A DNA stretch of 64,000 nucleotides from Selaginella moellendorffii (taxonomy: Eukaryota > Streptophyta > Lycopodiopsida > Selaginellales > Selaginellaceae): contig NW_003314271.1 in NCBI RefSeq assembly GCF_000143415.4, positions 1,656,806 through 1,720,805 on the forward strand, given 5' to 3'. The notes beneath the pieces are model-generated. The model worked only from the letters and a program-made list of their open reading frames with translations. It made no database searches and was not told where the DNA came from. Position 1 is the stretch's first letter. Each line of letters starts with the position of its first letter. The position numbers and the translations under genes were made by a program. Below, piece by piece: positions 1-10,463 of the stretch.

Positions 1-1955
1 CAGGTGAGACGTGGCAAGAAGGAGAGCAAATCACATTAGCAAATGGTGCACACCATCACCTTTTCAATAATGAAAGCAAAGAATAGAGGCACAAAGCATG
101 AATGGAGTCTCAAGATCATCCTATTGATTGTCTCAGCAGACTCATTAATATAGAGTTAATCATTAATCTCAACTCATGGAGAACATTTTGAATTGTAAAA
201 TGTTTGTGAGGCTTAAAGTTCTATCATTTTCAAAGGCCTAATTGTTACATTCTAAATGACTGCTCACTTGCACTTTGATGCTCCCCCTCTCTTTGGCTTC
301 CAAGATTAAAAGGTGTGAGAGCTGTCTAGTTCTTGCTCATTTTATTACACAGTTCTCTTGTAACTCACTCTTTAAAGTTTAGTTTGGCTTTGAGGTCCTT
401 TTCAAGTTTATTTCTAATGGAGCATTCAAAATTTGGAATGTTTCTTTCTAACATGCAGTGTGATAATGTTCTCACAACTCCATAGTGAAACCTTTGTGAT
501 ATTAAATATATTTAATAATTTAAACTCCCTTTACCCAAAGTTAACTTTAAACCCACTCAACCCCATTTCCTCCCTTTAACTTCTAAAATAGTGAAATATT
601 TTATATTTTCACTTATCAAGTAGAAATGCCAAAGAAGTGTAGCAAGGTGTATAAGGAGCTCCATCTTTTCCAAAACTACCTATTGTTTGAGTCCTCATCC
701 TCTTAGTAGAGTGGCCTTTAGTTTCGACTTGAAGACACATCTAAAAGAACAATACCTAACTTGTACAAAGTGCAATTATGGTGGGTGGGGCAAGTTTAAC
801 TACTTCAACAATGATAAGATTGGTCAATAAGGTATTTTTGCAGTTAGTGCAATAAAAATTTCACCTATGGTGGACCCATCTATATGAAGTGGGTATGATT
901 AAGCAACACTCAAGAACTCGACATGGCTCATTAGAATAAGAAGCTTAAATGCACTTTAATTCAAGATGAGACTAGAAAGGGTTTGCCAGTCAACAATAAT
1001 TAAGTGAGAGTTGTTGACCAAAATCAAAGTAGTCAATGATTTGGGGATGGTTCAAAGTTGAGTGAGCTCACGAGTTGAGCTCAATTCAGCTCAAGTTAAT
1101 GCTAGTCAACATAGTCAACTATAAGTCTTATAAGGAAATATTAAGTCAGAAAAATGTTATTCTTTGGTGAACTTGAAATTTATAAATTTAAGTATCAATG
1201 GTTCAAAGAGATTTCTATTTTTTGAATCTTTCTAATGCAGTTTATACAATTTTTAGAATTAGAAGTTTGTTTAAACCCATAAAAATTTTTGGGCTTTATT
1301 GGTCCTAAATAAAATGGGAATATTGAAGTTCGAATGAACCTAAAATTTCTATTGTACATTTCAACAATTAACCAGAAATATATAAATAATTTGAAACACT
1401 GATTCATTCATTCATTCTTTAAGGTTTATAGAGATGGGAAGTAAGGAAGACAAAAAATCTGTAAGTAGTTCTAGCATACAAAAATGTGAGAATGTTAATT
1501 TTATTTCACTACCACAATTTCTATATTACACGCCTGGTCATTATTACCTATCCGGGAATGTAGAGACCACTGTCACTATTGATAAAAATGCTCCTATTAC
1601 TTCCGAAACAATAATCTAGAGCAAAAGAAACGAAGAAATGGACAGCACAGCGGAAAGCACTAATAAATCCACTTTATAAACTTTTCAATGGCTTTTGTAA
1701 TCCACTAAAATATTATAAAAAAAGTAAGTTTTTTATATATATCTTATTCCTTTCGATATGTTTTGCCTTTGCAAAGATATATGATGTGGACAAATCAAAG
1801 AATTAAATCTATTTATGATTTTGGGATTGAAAGGTAATCTTGCAAAAAGGCATACTCAGTGCCTGTGTGTATTCACCATTATTATATATGGCAGGCCAAT
1901 TATATAAAATAAGGCTACATATTAATTATATGCTAGTTTCTAGCTTCTAAAACCC
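1..1955. other. AT-rich non-genic flank
   Basis: No reading frame here has gene-like composition or a recognisable domain. The longest + frame (1434-1619, 61 codons) has no recognisable motif and no splice partner that I can see. A short GAGCTC/CACGAG-rich patch lies near 1059-1086. Nothing else stands out. Confidence 0.5.
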
Positions 1956-1959
1956 TTAG

Positions 1960-3512
1960 TTGAGAAATTGTATGTTACCTAAAAGCCGCTCGACACATGA
2001 AGTAAGGTTGGTGTTTATATTCTATTATAGGTATCTCCAATATAGAGGCGTTCCTCTCGAAACACCGGTATGCACACAACTCCTGAGGCACGGTGTGAGA
2101 GATGGAGGCATGTACTTGACAACAATGAAGTTTCCAACAACAATAAAGCGAACTTGTCCTTGGGAATTGGAGATGCTAGATTATACACCAACCCACCGAG
2201 AGGCTGCAAGAGGCAACAATGAGGATGTGCTGGATGACAAAGATGATGGCCATGAGAATGTCGACACTGTTAGTGCCAATAGCGAGGAGAGTGAAGATGG
2301 CGGTGAGAACAACTTGCAAGAAATTCCTCTAGACAAAGTCTAGCAAGAGAACCAGAAAGTCAAAGAAGTTCTACCTCGACAAAAGCGTGCAAATCCACAT
2401 CTGGAGGAATTAGTCAATAGTGATGATGATCGTCCAAGACGTCTCCGTAACCGAGGAACTTCTCGAGGTATATTTCTTTTAATTCTCTCCTTTTCTTAGT
2501 TCCTCAAAATGGTTGCAGCAAAAACTGTCAAGAGTAACTTCATTCCAACTCGTCTTGATGCTTGAGAAGAGGACCTGGAGGAGCTTACATCTACCATATG
2601 CCATATGACGGTATGTAAATTTTTCTTAAGCTCACATCTTATCTTTGTCTTCTCCCCCTAGATTCGTCCTGTTTTCTCCAATGGCATTCCGTGGTGAAGT
2701 TGGGATCTTTATTGGCTCCTATAGTTCATTGAAGGCATCTTTTGAGGAGGATGCTGAGAATATGGCTATCCGGCAAAAGTGGGAGCGCTTTTGTTAGAAG
2801 ATCCATAGGCAACCACTTAAGAGCACAAACTTCATGCTCTTTGACATGCCAGATGGTCTTCTAGACGCTAATGGTGATGTCCCAAGCTGGAACAACCTGA
2901 CTAAAGACCACTTGAAAGATGCATTCCTTTTGGCAACAATTTTCCTTCACACAACTGGTCAAGTTGCCTTCATTCTCCCGAATGACCCCTATTGGATGTC
3001 CTGCCTTATGAGGTATGCAAGTCGAGTCAACTTCAAGAGGTTCTCTTTCGGGTGCATCATGAATAGTGTTGGGGTCGTCCTAGGCATGCCAGAGAAGGTA
3101 AGAAATCATCTTCTGTTTTGGTTGTCTCTAAAGTTTTATTATTTAGGTTATGATGTGGACCTACCATGTGTTCTGCAAAAGAGAAAATGACGGTTTTCGT
3201 GATAGCACGCATGCTACAAGGGTTTTACCAGGGTATGATAGCTTTACTGACATCATACCAAATCTCATAGACGACGACATTTGCAACACATTGTCTGGGT
3301 ATCGGTTCCGATCTCCATCGGCGATGCATGTCCTACTTAAGCTTTATTGCCCAACTAGGGGTGTTGTCATCGATTGCACAGCAGGTAGTGGTTTGATGGT
3401 TGAAGCAGCACGTGACTCTGGTAGATCGGTGTTTGCGATTAAAGAATATGAGTTCTTCAAATGCCATCTTAGAGGTTTTTATCCTTCTCTATCAGTTGCT
3501 TCTAGGAGGTAA
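1960..3512 (+). pseudogene. Decayed gene with permuted amino-methyltransferase-like motifs
   Basis: At least four exons on the + strand can be followed across GT-AG junctions. The clearest junction removes an intron after GMPEK near 3099 and resumes at VMMWTYHVF near 3150. The last two exons carry LFDMPDGLLD (near 2834), placed like motif IV (normally [DNS]PPY) of amino-methyltransferases. VVIDCTAGSG follows (near 3362), like the FxGxG AdoMet loop of motif I, and then VFAIKEYEFF, like the acidic motif II strand. Motif IV before motif I is the circularly permuted order of beta-class N6-adenine/N4-cytosine DNA methyltransferases. The first part (2035-2467) is acidic and unrecognised. In-frame stops occur at 2341 (TAG), 2563 (TGA) and 2795 (TAG), so it cannot make the whole protein. 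The motif IV tyrosine is replaced by Asp, so even an intact relative may be inactive or divergent. The family call is my reading of motifs, not a search result. Confidence 0.5.
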
Positions 3513-3705
3513 TTTATGATTTTTTAAAAACTTATAAATAATATATATTTAGTTTTCTAGAAGTCTTCCTAGGTATGCATGGCACATCACATGCAATGTG
3601 TAAATTGAGGAGTGGTATGAAAAATCTATTTATTAATGATACATTAAAAGACAATTGAATGCATCCACTTGCAATGAGAAAGATGTGTCACATGTCAATG
3701 TGATA

Positions 3706-3815
3706 ATGATTGTGACACTAATAGTGTTAGTGCAGCAGATAGCGATAGTGATAGTGTCAGTGACAGAGACAGTGTCAATGTCAGAGATGACAAAGTTATA
3801 GTGTCAGTCTGTCAA
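3706..3815. repeat. Degenerate AGTGAT/AGTGTC simple repeat
   Basis: About 100 bases made of variants of a six-base unit (agtgat, agtgtc, agtgac). It lies just after the end of the methyltransferase-like gene. A 12-13 base G run follows at about 3887-3899. Confidence 0.6.
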
Positions 3816-3945
3816 ATTTTATAATTACTAGTATTATCAGTTTCTTATCTATAGGTAATACAATTTTGTTAATAAAAGGCGAGAGAGGGGGGGGGGGGGC
3901 GGATGGATAATATCATAGTGTAAGAATTATTAGTGGTTGGAATTT

Positions 3946-4490
3946 TCAGTAGGATGGCCTAAAAATACCATATTCAGCACTTGTGGATGTAGGATTTACT
4001 AATGGAATATTGTTCCTCACCATGAAATGATAATGATTGTGTGTTCTTAACTCTTTCTTGATTTTTTTATATATCCATTTATGCACACCTTCCACACTAA
4101 TTCTTGGGCAGTTGTGACAGTGTTCTAGAAAAGTTTCTAGACCCATATAGCCTTTCGTTTTATCTAAATAAAAGTAGCAGATGGAACACTGAAGATAATA
4201 TGTGTTCATTCTTTCAAAAGTTTCAGCCATATTGGGAGCAAGATCTTGAAGAAACATTTGGCATCGCTCTTGAAGCATATGAGGCAATCCATTTTTAGTA
4301 GCAACATCTAGAACAATATTTGGAAGAGGGATCTCTTGTTCAGTCACACTTGGGGTTACAAAAGAAAAAGCCTCACAACCATTGTTGTGTGAAGGGAAGG
4401 GTGGAATGTTGGTAGAAGTTGGAGACCAAGGTGAAGACTTATATGAAATGCATGGGGGCTAAGTGTGAGTAGCAATAGCATTTTCCCTAG
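3946..4490 (-). pseudogene. Cys/His-rich ORF, copy 1 of a tandem pair
   Basis: The - strand frame from 4347 down to 3946 is open and encodes a compact Cys/His pattern: YYLQCSICYFYLDK, then FLEHCHNCPR, then a basic helix-like WIYKKIKKELR. The spacing of the C..C and H..C..C residues could bind zinc. The 5' part, up to about 4490 (MARENAIATH), can be read in the same frame but contains a stop (TAG after ATHT), so this copy is broken. It closely resembles the ORF at 4812-5309 over most of its length, including the shared QDLAPNMA segment. I do not recognise the family. It lies downstream of the ParB-like gene on the same strand and could be its 3' continuation or a separate cargo gene. Confidence 0.5.
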
Positions 4491-4811
4491 CCATTTCTAC
4501 ACTCTAAACAAATTGAAATTTCAATATTGAAAGCATCCCTTGTCGGTATTTATACTAAGAAAAGATCCAGGGGTTCTTGAAAGTTTAAATTGTCAGTCTC
4601 AAAAATGGAACTTCATAATTATAACAGTGTTAGAACCACTTGTGTATATAATAATATCTTTATACATGCTAGAATAATATCATTCTCAAAAATATAAGAT
4701 TCTCCACTTTACTCATAATGAATTAAACTTTTGAAAAAACTATGCATGACTTTCACATTACATTAAAGAGTGGCCTAAATATCCTATATTCAGCACTTAC
4801 TGATGCAATGT

Positions 4812-5297
4812 TCACCAATGGAATATTGTTCTCCACCATGAATAAAAATTGTATGTTTTTAATTCTTTCTTGATTTTCTTATACATCCACACGTGCACAC
4901 CTTCCAAACCCGCTCTTGGGCATTTGCGACAATGCTCAATAAAATTTACCAAACCCATGGAACCATCTGTCTTGTTTAAATAAAAGTTGTATATAGGACA
5001 TTGAAGATAATATGTATCTACATTAAGCTTCCCTGCCATATTTGGAGCAAGATCTTGAAGAAAATATTGACATCGCTTTTGAAGCATTGAAGGCAATTCA
5101 ACTCTTTTAACAACATCATAAGGAAGGAGTTCTTGTTCAGTTGCACTCGAGGTTGCAAATGGAAGAACCTCACAATAACCCTCAAAATGAAAAGGAGTGT
5201 GTAGAAGTGAAGGTGGATTATTTGTTGAGATTGGAGATGGAGGTGGAGACTCATATGAGAGGCCTTTGAGACCAAAAGTAAACTTCTTCCTAACCAT
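4812..5297 (-). CDS. Cys/His-rich protein of unknown function, copy 2 of a tandem pair
   Basis: An open - strand frame of about 161 codons starts at an ATG at 5297 (MVRKKFTFGL). It has a Ser/Pro-rich N-terminus (YESPPPSPISTNNPP), a middle MLQKRCQYFLQDLAPNMAG segment and a Cys/His module (YYLQCPIYNFYLNK, then FIEHCRKCPR) followed by a basic MYKKIKKELK segment. It is the better preserved member of a tandem duplication with 3946-4490. The second Cys of the first pair is replaced by Tyr here (QCPIYN against QCSICY), so any zinc site may differ. The ORF is uninterrupted but its neighbours are decayed, so expression is uncertain. The family is unrecognised. Confidence 0.4.
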   Translation of the reverse strand: MVRKKFTFGLKGLSYESPPPSPISTNNPPSLLHTPFHFEGYCEVLPFATSSATEQELLPYDVVKRVELPSMLQKRCQYFLQDLAPNMAGKLNVDTYYLQCPIYNFYLNKTDGSMGLVNFIEHCRKCPRAGLEGVHVWMYKKIKKELKTYNFYSWWRTIFHW

Positions 5298-5502
5298 TGC
5301 AACATACAAGAAGAATTAAACTTCCCAGCAATAAGAATTCTCTGATTAATATACTATACTTCAATCTTGGGAATGATATTTTATTATGACATGACACTAT
5401 ATTGAATGATAATTGTGAGTCTTAGTAATTACAACCTACTATAAGAGACAAGTGGCTAAGTTGTTTATCAAATGGAGTCGTGCATGTGGCCTTCTTTTGC
5501 AG

Positions 5503-7443
5503 CTAGTCCTCTCCGAGTTTTGTAAGCTCAGTGGTGATGAAGTCCTTGAATGGAAGTTGCTCAGGATCATCCCCTATGAAAGGTGCTAGAAACATCTCCC
5601 CTTCATATATAGTTTGTGAAATGTAGACAGTCCTCCTCATCACAGTCTCCATCATATTGTCCAAACCTTTTTCTCCTTCCCTGAGTTTGCTATTGAGGTC
5701 GTTTAGAATATGTATTTGTTCCTCATATATAAGCTGACTTTGAGATGTTGTAAATAATCTCATTTGGAGTCTTGCCCACTAAGAAATAACTTTTGTTAGT
5801 AACCTTTATGTAAACACAAACAATACTTACTTTTATGACAAGCAATCTCTATTATAATATCAAACCACTCCTTTAGGCGTCGAGGGTCAGCCACACTAAG
5901 TAATTTCTTTACTTTTGTCTTCTTTGTGTTGTTGATTTTCTTGTCAATTGCAGCTAAATGCTTCAAGAGTTCTTGATCATTTTTAGCTCGATGCGATTGT
6001 GCATATACATCTTGCTTAACCTTCACCAATGGCTGAAGACAACACAAACATTCTATGATAAGAAGTATACTTGGAAGAACATACCTTACTCCACATAGCT
6101 GTCATAAAAGCCATTGGATTCTTGTACCATCTATTGGCATCTTGACGACCTCATTGATGCCGAATAAGTGATGCTAAATCATCACTATAGTGGCTGCGGA
6201 CTGCATCCTCGTTGAGATTGGCAAGAAACCGGATCTGCTCGATATCATGTACTAGGCTTTATTTCTACACTGCAAACTGTCCCAATCTGTAAAACACAAA
6301 TTCTTAAAAGTGATTGAGGTACTTACGCATTAATTTTGTGGCAAGCTATCACAAGCCTTGCCACATCTAGAGATCCTCTTGCGTGTACATGTCCAATCGG
6401 AACATTGATATGATAGACAGGATCATCTTGGAAGCATTTATTGATACACTTCATCCAGGCACACCAGCGATGATTCCCGTCGATAATGTAGAACATTTTC
6501 CCCACAAATTATTGAGTCTCAAGATGGCTCATAAGCATGTTGTCAAATTTGCAGGACTTCATTTTCCAAATGTCATCCCAAACCCTCTCGATTTCCGGTG
6601 ACACCAAGAGGGTATTTGTCATTCCTGGCTTGAAGACTGAAACAAGGACATACCTATGTTTGTCCCAAGGCCATTCTGTTTGTACAGACTATAGATGTCC
6701 ATGTTGACAAAGTGCAGTGAAGTAGACTGAACGATGCTTGTCTAAGTGAATCGACATGGTAGGATTTCTCGGATCATGTCTCTTGGGCCTTCCCACTTGA
6801 GAGACTCCAGAGTTGTGTGAATGGCCTTCTCTTTAGTTCTCAAAACTGTCTCTTGGAAGCATTTGTCGACAATGTGTTCAGGTAGCTCCACTTCTTTTTC
6901 AGCTTCAACTACACCTCCAGTAGCACCATTATCAAATCTAGCCCCTGGCTCGGGCCCAACACCCTCGTCAAGCGCACTTGGGCACTGCTCCGTAATGTAG
7001 TTAGTTTTTGCCATATTTTGTGAATATGTTAAAAGTAGTGGCATTTGTGGTTGTGGATGCAATGGTAGTGACGCTGCTGGTGGTGATGATGGTGGCAGTG
7101 GTGGTGGTAATAATGGTGATAATGGCGGTGGTGGTAATGGTGGTGATGATAGTGGTGGTAATGGTGGTGATGAAGGTAGAGATGGCAATGGTGGTGAAGG
7201 TGGTGGCGGTGGTAATGGTTGTGAAGGTGGTGGCAGTGGTAATGGTGGTGGTGGCAAAAATGGGGGTGCATGTGGACTGGAGATATCTGGTTGTGAAGAC
7301 GGCATAGTTGTCGTTGTGAAAATCTCTATTTGAATGTCAATTTGATTGTCATCCTGAATCTCATCTTCCTCATGTCTTCTCTTTGATCCAACATCCTTCT
7401 CTTTTTGTAGTTGCTTCCGTTTTTGAAAATAAAAAAAACTCAT
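5503..7443 (-). pseudogene. Decayed ParB/sulfiredoxin-like gene with proline-rich N-terminus
   Basis: It reads on the - strand from an ATG at 7443. A basic N-terminus (KRKQLQKEKDVGSKRR) is followed by a long Pro/Ser/Leu tract built from a GGTGGTAAT-like DNA repeat (7068-7262), then a charged segment to about 6745. The next exon, after a possible TAG acceptor near 6692, holds WPWDKHRYVLVSVFKPG and, near 6505, FYIIDGNHRWCAW. The latter is the signature strand-turn (DGNHR..A) of the ParB N-terminal/sulfiredoxin fold. Further exons follow: FLANLNEDAVRSHYSDD (near 6210), a Lys-rich helix (6047-5796), and a helical C-terminus ending at 5503. In-frame stops at 6744, 6511 and 6153 show decay. ParB-like domains beside DNA methyltransferases are frequent in phages; here the two genes converge. 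The domain call rests on the DGNHR motif and its context. Confidence 0.45.
7068..7262. repeat. GGTGGT-rich coding minisatellite
   Basis: A tract of about 195 bases made of variants of GGTGGTAAT and GGTGATGGT on the + strand. Read on the - strand it encodes the Pro/Leu/Ser-rich segment of the ParB-like gene. Frames on the + strand and the other - strand frame across it are low-complexity shadows (Met/Val-rich and His-rich). Confidence 0.8.
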
Positions 7444-7479
7444 TATAAATTAAAAATGCATAAGAAGCGGGGACTTTGG

Positions 7480-8335
7480 GGCGTAGACTCAGCGGTGCAA
7501 ACTGGCCCACCCCCAATCCCCTTGGCTGGCCCGTGCCAAGTGCCCGGCTCGGGCACTTGGACTTGGCAGATGGGGGAGGGCCGGTTCGCTGGTGAACCAG
7601 CCTGCCCCCAAGTGCGTTGGCCAGCCCGCGCCAAGTGCCTTGCCTGGGCACTTGGACTTGGCGCTTTGGGGAGGGCCTGTTCGCTGGCAAACCGGCCCGC
7701 CCCCAAGTGCGTTGGCCAGCCCGCCCCCAAGTGCCTTGGCCGGCCCACCCCCAAGCGCCTTTGCCGACCCTGCGCCGAGTGCCTGCCCCCAATTGCATTT
7801 GCCAGCTCGCACCAAATGCCTAGCACAGGCATTTGGCACGGGCATTTGGCCCAACCCCAAGTGCCTTGGCTGGCCCGCCCCCAAGCACCTTTGCCAGCCC
7901 TGTGCCGAGTGCCTGGCCCGAACACTTGGCACGGGCGCCGATTCACTGGCGTACCGATGGCCTGCCCGGGCAGAGTGCCCAGCCAAATGCCTGGCCCAGG
8001 CACTTGGTAGTGGCGGCGCTGGGCACGGTGGCGGCAGCATTGGGCACAGGGGCGGCAGCACTGGGCACGGCAACGGTGGCACTGGTCACGGCAATGATGG
8101 TGCGGGGCAGCAGCGGCGCTGGGCACTGCAGCATCGGTGCTGCGTAGCGGCAGCCCTAGGCAGTGGCGGGGCTGGGCTTGGTGTGGCGTGGGCATGGCGG
8201 CGTGGGCGCTGCAGCACTGGGCGTGGCGTGGGTGCAGCGGCGCTGGGCACAGCGTGGGCACGGCAGCATTGGGTATGGCGTGGGAGTGGAGGAGAGGGAG
8301 TGGAGGAGAGGGAGTGGAGGAGTAAAAAACTTACT
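7480..8335. repeat. GC-rich minisatellite island
   Basis: About 850 bases of strongly GC-rich sequence in an otherwise AT-rich zone. Two blocks can be seen. From 7500 to 7950 the unit is about 24-27 bases, of the type gcccgcccccaagtgccttg, mixed with small palindromes (such as gtgcccggctcgggcac). From 8010 to 8290 the unit is about 21 bases, of the type ggcggcagcactgggcacgg. It ends with three copies of gagtggaggagagg (8285-8322). Long frames are open on both strands only because the composition lacks stop codons. It begins about 35 bases upstream of the ParB-like start codon at 7443. Confidence 0.8.
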
Positions 8336-8902
8336 CTTGGCAACATTCTGTTCGACGTTGATGGATCCTGCAGTCACTCCCAACCTCCTACTCTAGTTTC
8401 TGTAAAACCCTAATACCGGTGGCTGCCCTAACCCTAACCTAACTTTTATCACAGCCGTTCATCATGGATGCAGTAAATCTTCATTACATTCTGCAAATAT
8501 TTGCTAGCAATGTACAATTTCTATTCCATCCTAGATTTGATCATGTGACAAAATCCTTTTGAGTTGTAATTTAATAATGGAGGTGTGCTCTAATATGACT
8601 ATGCCATAATGTGGAAATAATGTCATAGACGCATGTGTTGAATTGATCACAGTATGAAATTATAAATGAGAATTATGTGTTTCTTGCAGGTAATAGCATC
8701 TTGTCAGAAAATATAAGATTATTAAATCGTAAGGTGTTATTTCCAAAGCAATGTATATAGATAATTTACTATAGGTGATAGATGGTAGTACAAAGATGGA
8801 ATATATTTAAATGAGTTCAGAAGAATGTGATGATTTCTGGCTTTAATGAAATATTGAAAATATGTACAATATTTAATTTTTTTGGCAACAGTTGGTTGAT
8901 GG

Positions 8903-9175
8903 TAGATCCTAGAATAAAATTATTCCTATCTTTCATATTATGGCACATGCTTGAAGTGATATTTCTTTCCGTTCTACCAAAAGTTAGTCCATATAATAAA
9001 TTTGAGCATGTTTTTGAATTCAATATATACAGACTTTTAATATTGTACAACATAGTCCTATATACTTTATATAGAATTTATTATAACAACATTATTCAAT
9101 GTTAGATCCTAGAATAAAATTGCCCTTTCTTTTCACATAATGGCATAGCACATGTTTGAGGTGACATTTCTTTAT
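8903..9175. repeat. Local direct duplication
   Basis: Two diverged copies of about 70 bases lie about 200 bases apart (near 8903-8970 and 9102-9175). Both share gatcctagaataaaatt, followed by a pyrimidine-rich stretch, a ...tatggca...catg... segment and gtgatatttctttcc or gtgacatttcttta. Confidence 0.6.
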
Positions 9176-9360
9176 AAAAGTTCAAAGTTCCAAAACCTAA
9201 AGGCAACAAAATGGAGAGTTTCCTTTTGCATTACCAAGATCACCCACTGCTTTCTTTCTCCCAAAGTCTTATTTCAAAAAGTTTTCTTTGCCGACGTTTT
9301 GATCTTTCTCTCGGTTCTATTTCATTGGAGGTTGTGTGTAGCGCATGTGGTTTTGACCCT

Positions 9361-9389
9361 TTATCCTATGGTGATTTGCCATAGGATAA
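9361..9389. repeat. Perfect hairpin, 11-bp stem and 7-base loop
   Basis: TTATCCTATGG at 9361-9371 is the exact reverse complement of CCATAGGATAA at 9379-9389, with loop tgatttg. No run of T follows and no gene flanks it, so its role is unknown. Confidence 0.75.
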
Positions 9390-9986
9390 CCATGAAGCGG
9401 AACCTAAACCCTCTTTGTGCCACGTGACAGATGCCATGTGTCACATGCCACGTGCCCCAAGGACAGTGGTGTGGAACCCGAGTTTTAGGGCCTTGGGCCA
9501 TTGAACGAAAGAACGGAGCCAAACTCCCAAGCTCGAAACTAAGGAGTGATAGAACCGAACCATGGAGCAACTTCTAGGCATATAGCCTAAGGAGTGAAGG
9601 GACAGGAGCCCGGAGCAACTTGGAATAGTCCTAGAGCAACCAGCATCCCAATGCCAGGACCAGCATACAAAACGGAGCCAAATGGAGTCTAGTGCTATTT
9701 CGGCATACCAGTGGCCTAATGTGAGGACATAGGTACTCTATCAGCTAGCATGAAATGGAACTTGGGCTTAGACCCAAGCCAGACGTAGAACAAAGACAGG
9801 CACATAAGCAGGAGCTAGACTATGCCTCAAGTTGGTAGGCCATGTCCGACCTACCCACTATCCCTACTATACATTTGGAACCCCCCATACATGCTTTGGG
9901 CTTTCACCCCAAGCCTCCTTTAGTATCAAGAGTTAGTCTCTGGGATAAGCTTGAAACTTACTAAATATGGAATGGTGCTAGAATGC

Positions 9987-10463
9987 AAATTTGGACACGG
10001 GACGAACACCATTGTGTTCAGGTTTATCTCTACATTCCGTAAATATGCCAAATGAGCAAATCTAGACACTTTCCATAATTAGCATTTAGGACCAAATTGA
10101 GACTAACACAAAGGGCATGATAGTGAGGGTGTTTAGCAGACACAGTAAACTATCATGTAGCGATATTGAGGGACTAATCTCAATATACAAGGGTTCTTGT
10201 CAAGCCAGTGCAAGATAGAGCAAAAGAAAACTAAAAAGCCAAGCCAAGTATGCTTGGCTAAATAGACACTTAAGAATTCCGTCCTTATGCTCATTCGGCC
10301 AAGTACAGATGCAAAGCCCAGTTTACTAACACTTGAACAAGAGGGGCTGATAAAAGGTCTAGCAATACCGACCTCCTGCCATCGTGGCAGTAAGGAAAGA
10401 GTGTCCATAAGGACTGGCTGACAAGTAACTTTCGATACCCGAAGTTACATTCGTGACATTGTG
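9987..10463. repeat. Dispersed repeat, copy 1
   Basis: This sequence recurs in the same orientation at 17,710-18,161. The two share aatttggacacggga at the start, then ttccgtaaatatgccaaatg, gagggtgtttagcagacaca, ctgccat(c/g)gtggcagtaa and tttcgataccc near the end. The transposase-like reading frame starts where this copy ends. It could be a long terminal repeat fragment or part of a larger repeat. Confidence 0.7.

Larger units (their letters stand above)
8420..9986. other. AT-rich non-genic stretch
   Basis: No supported gene. It contains a local direct duplication (about 8903-8970 and 9102-9175, sharing gatcctagaataaaatt and a following ttcatattatggcacatg-like stretch). It also holds a perfect 11-bp hairpin at 9361-9389. 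From about 9600 the sequence becomes less AT-rich and runs into the dispersed repeat that starts near 9987. Confidence 0.5.

Noticed and set aside
1434-1619. 61-codon + frame as a small gene.
   Set aside because: No motif, no splice partner, AT-rich flanks; chance length.
7008-7307. Met/Val-rich + frame and His-rich - frame.
   Set aside because: Shadows of the repeat that encodes the proline tract in the third frame.
7370-8413. Several long overlapping frames on both strands over the GC-rich island (up to 273 codons).
   Set aside because: They exist in many frames at once, have Ala/Pro/Gly/His low complexity and follow the minisatellite unit; absence of stops is a composition effect.
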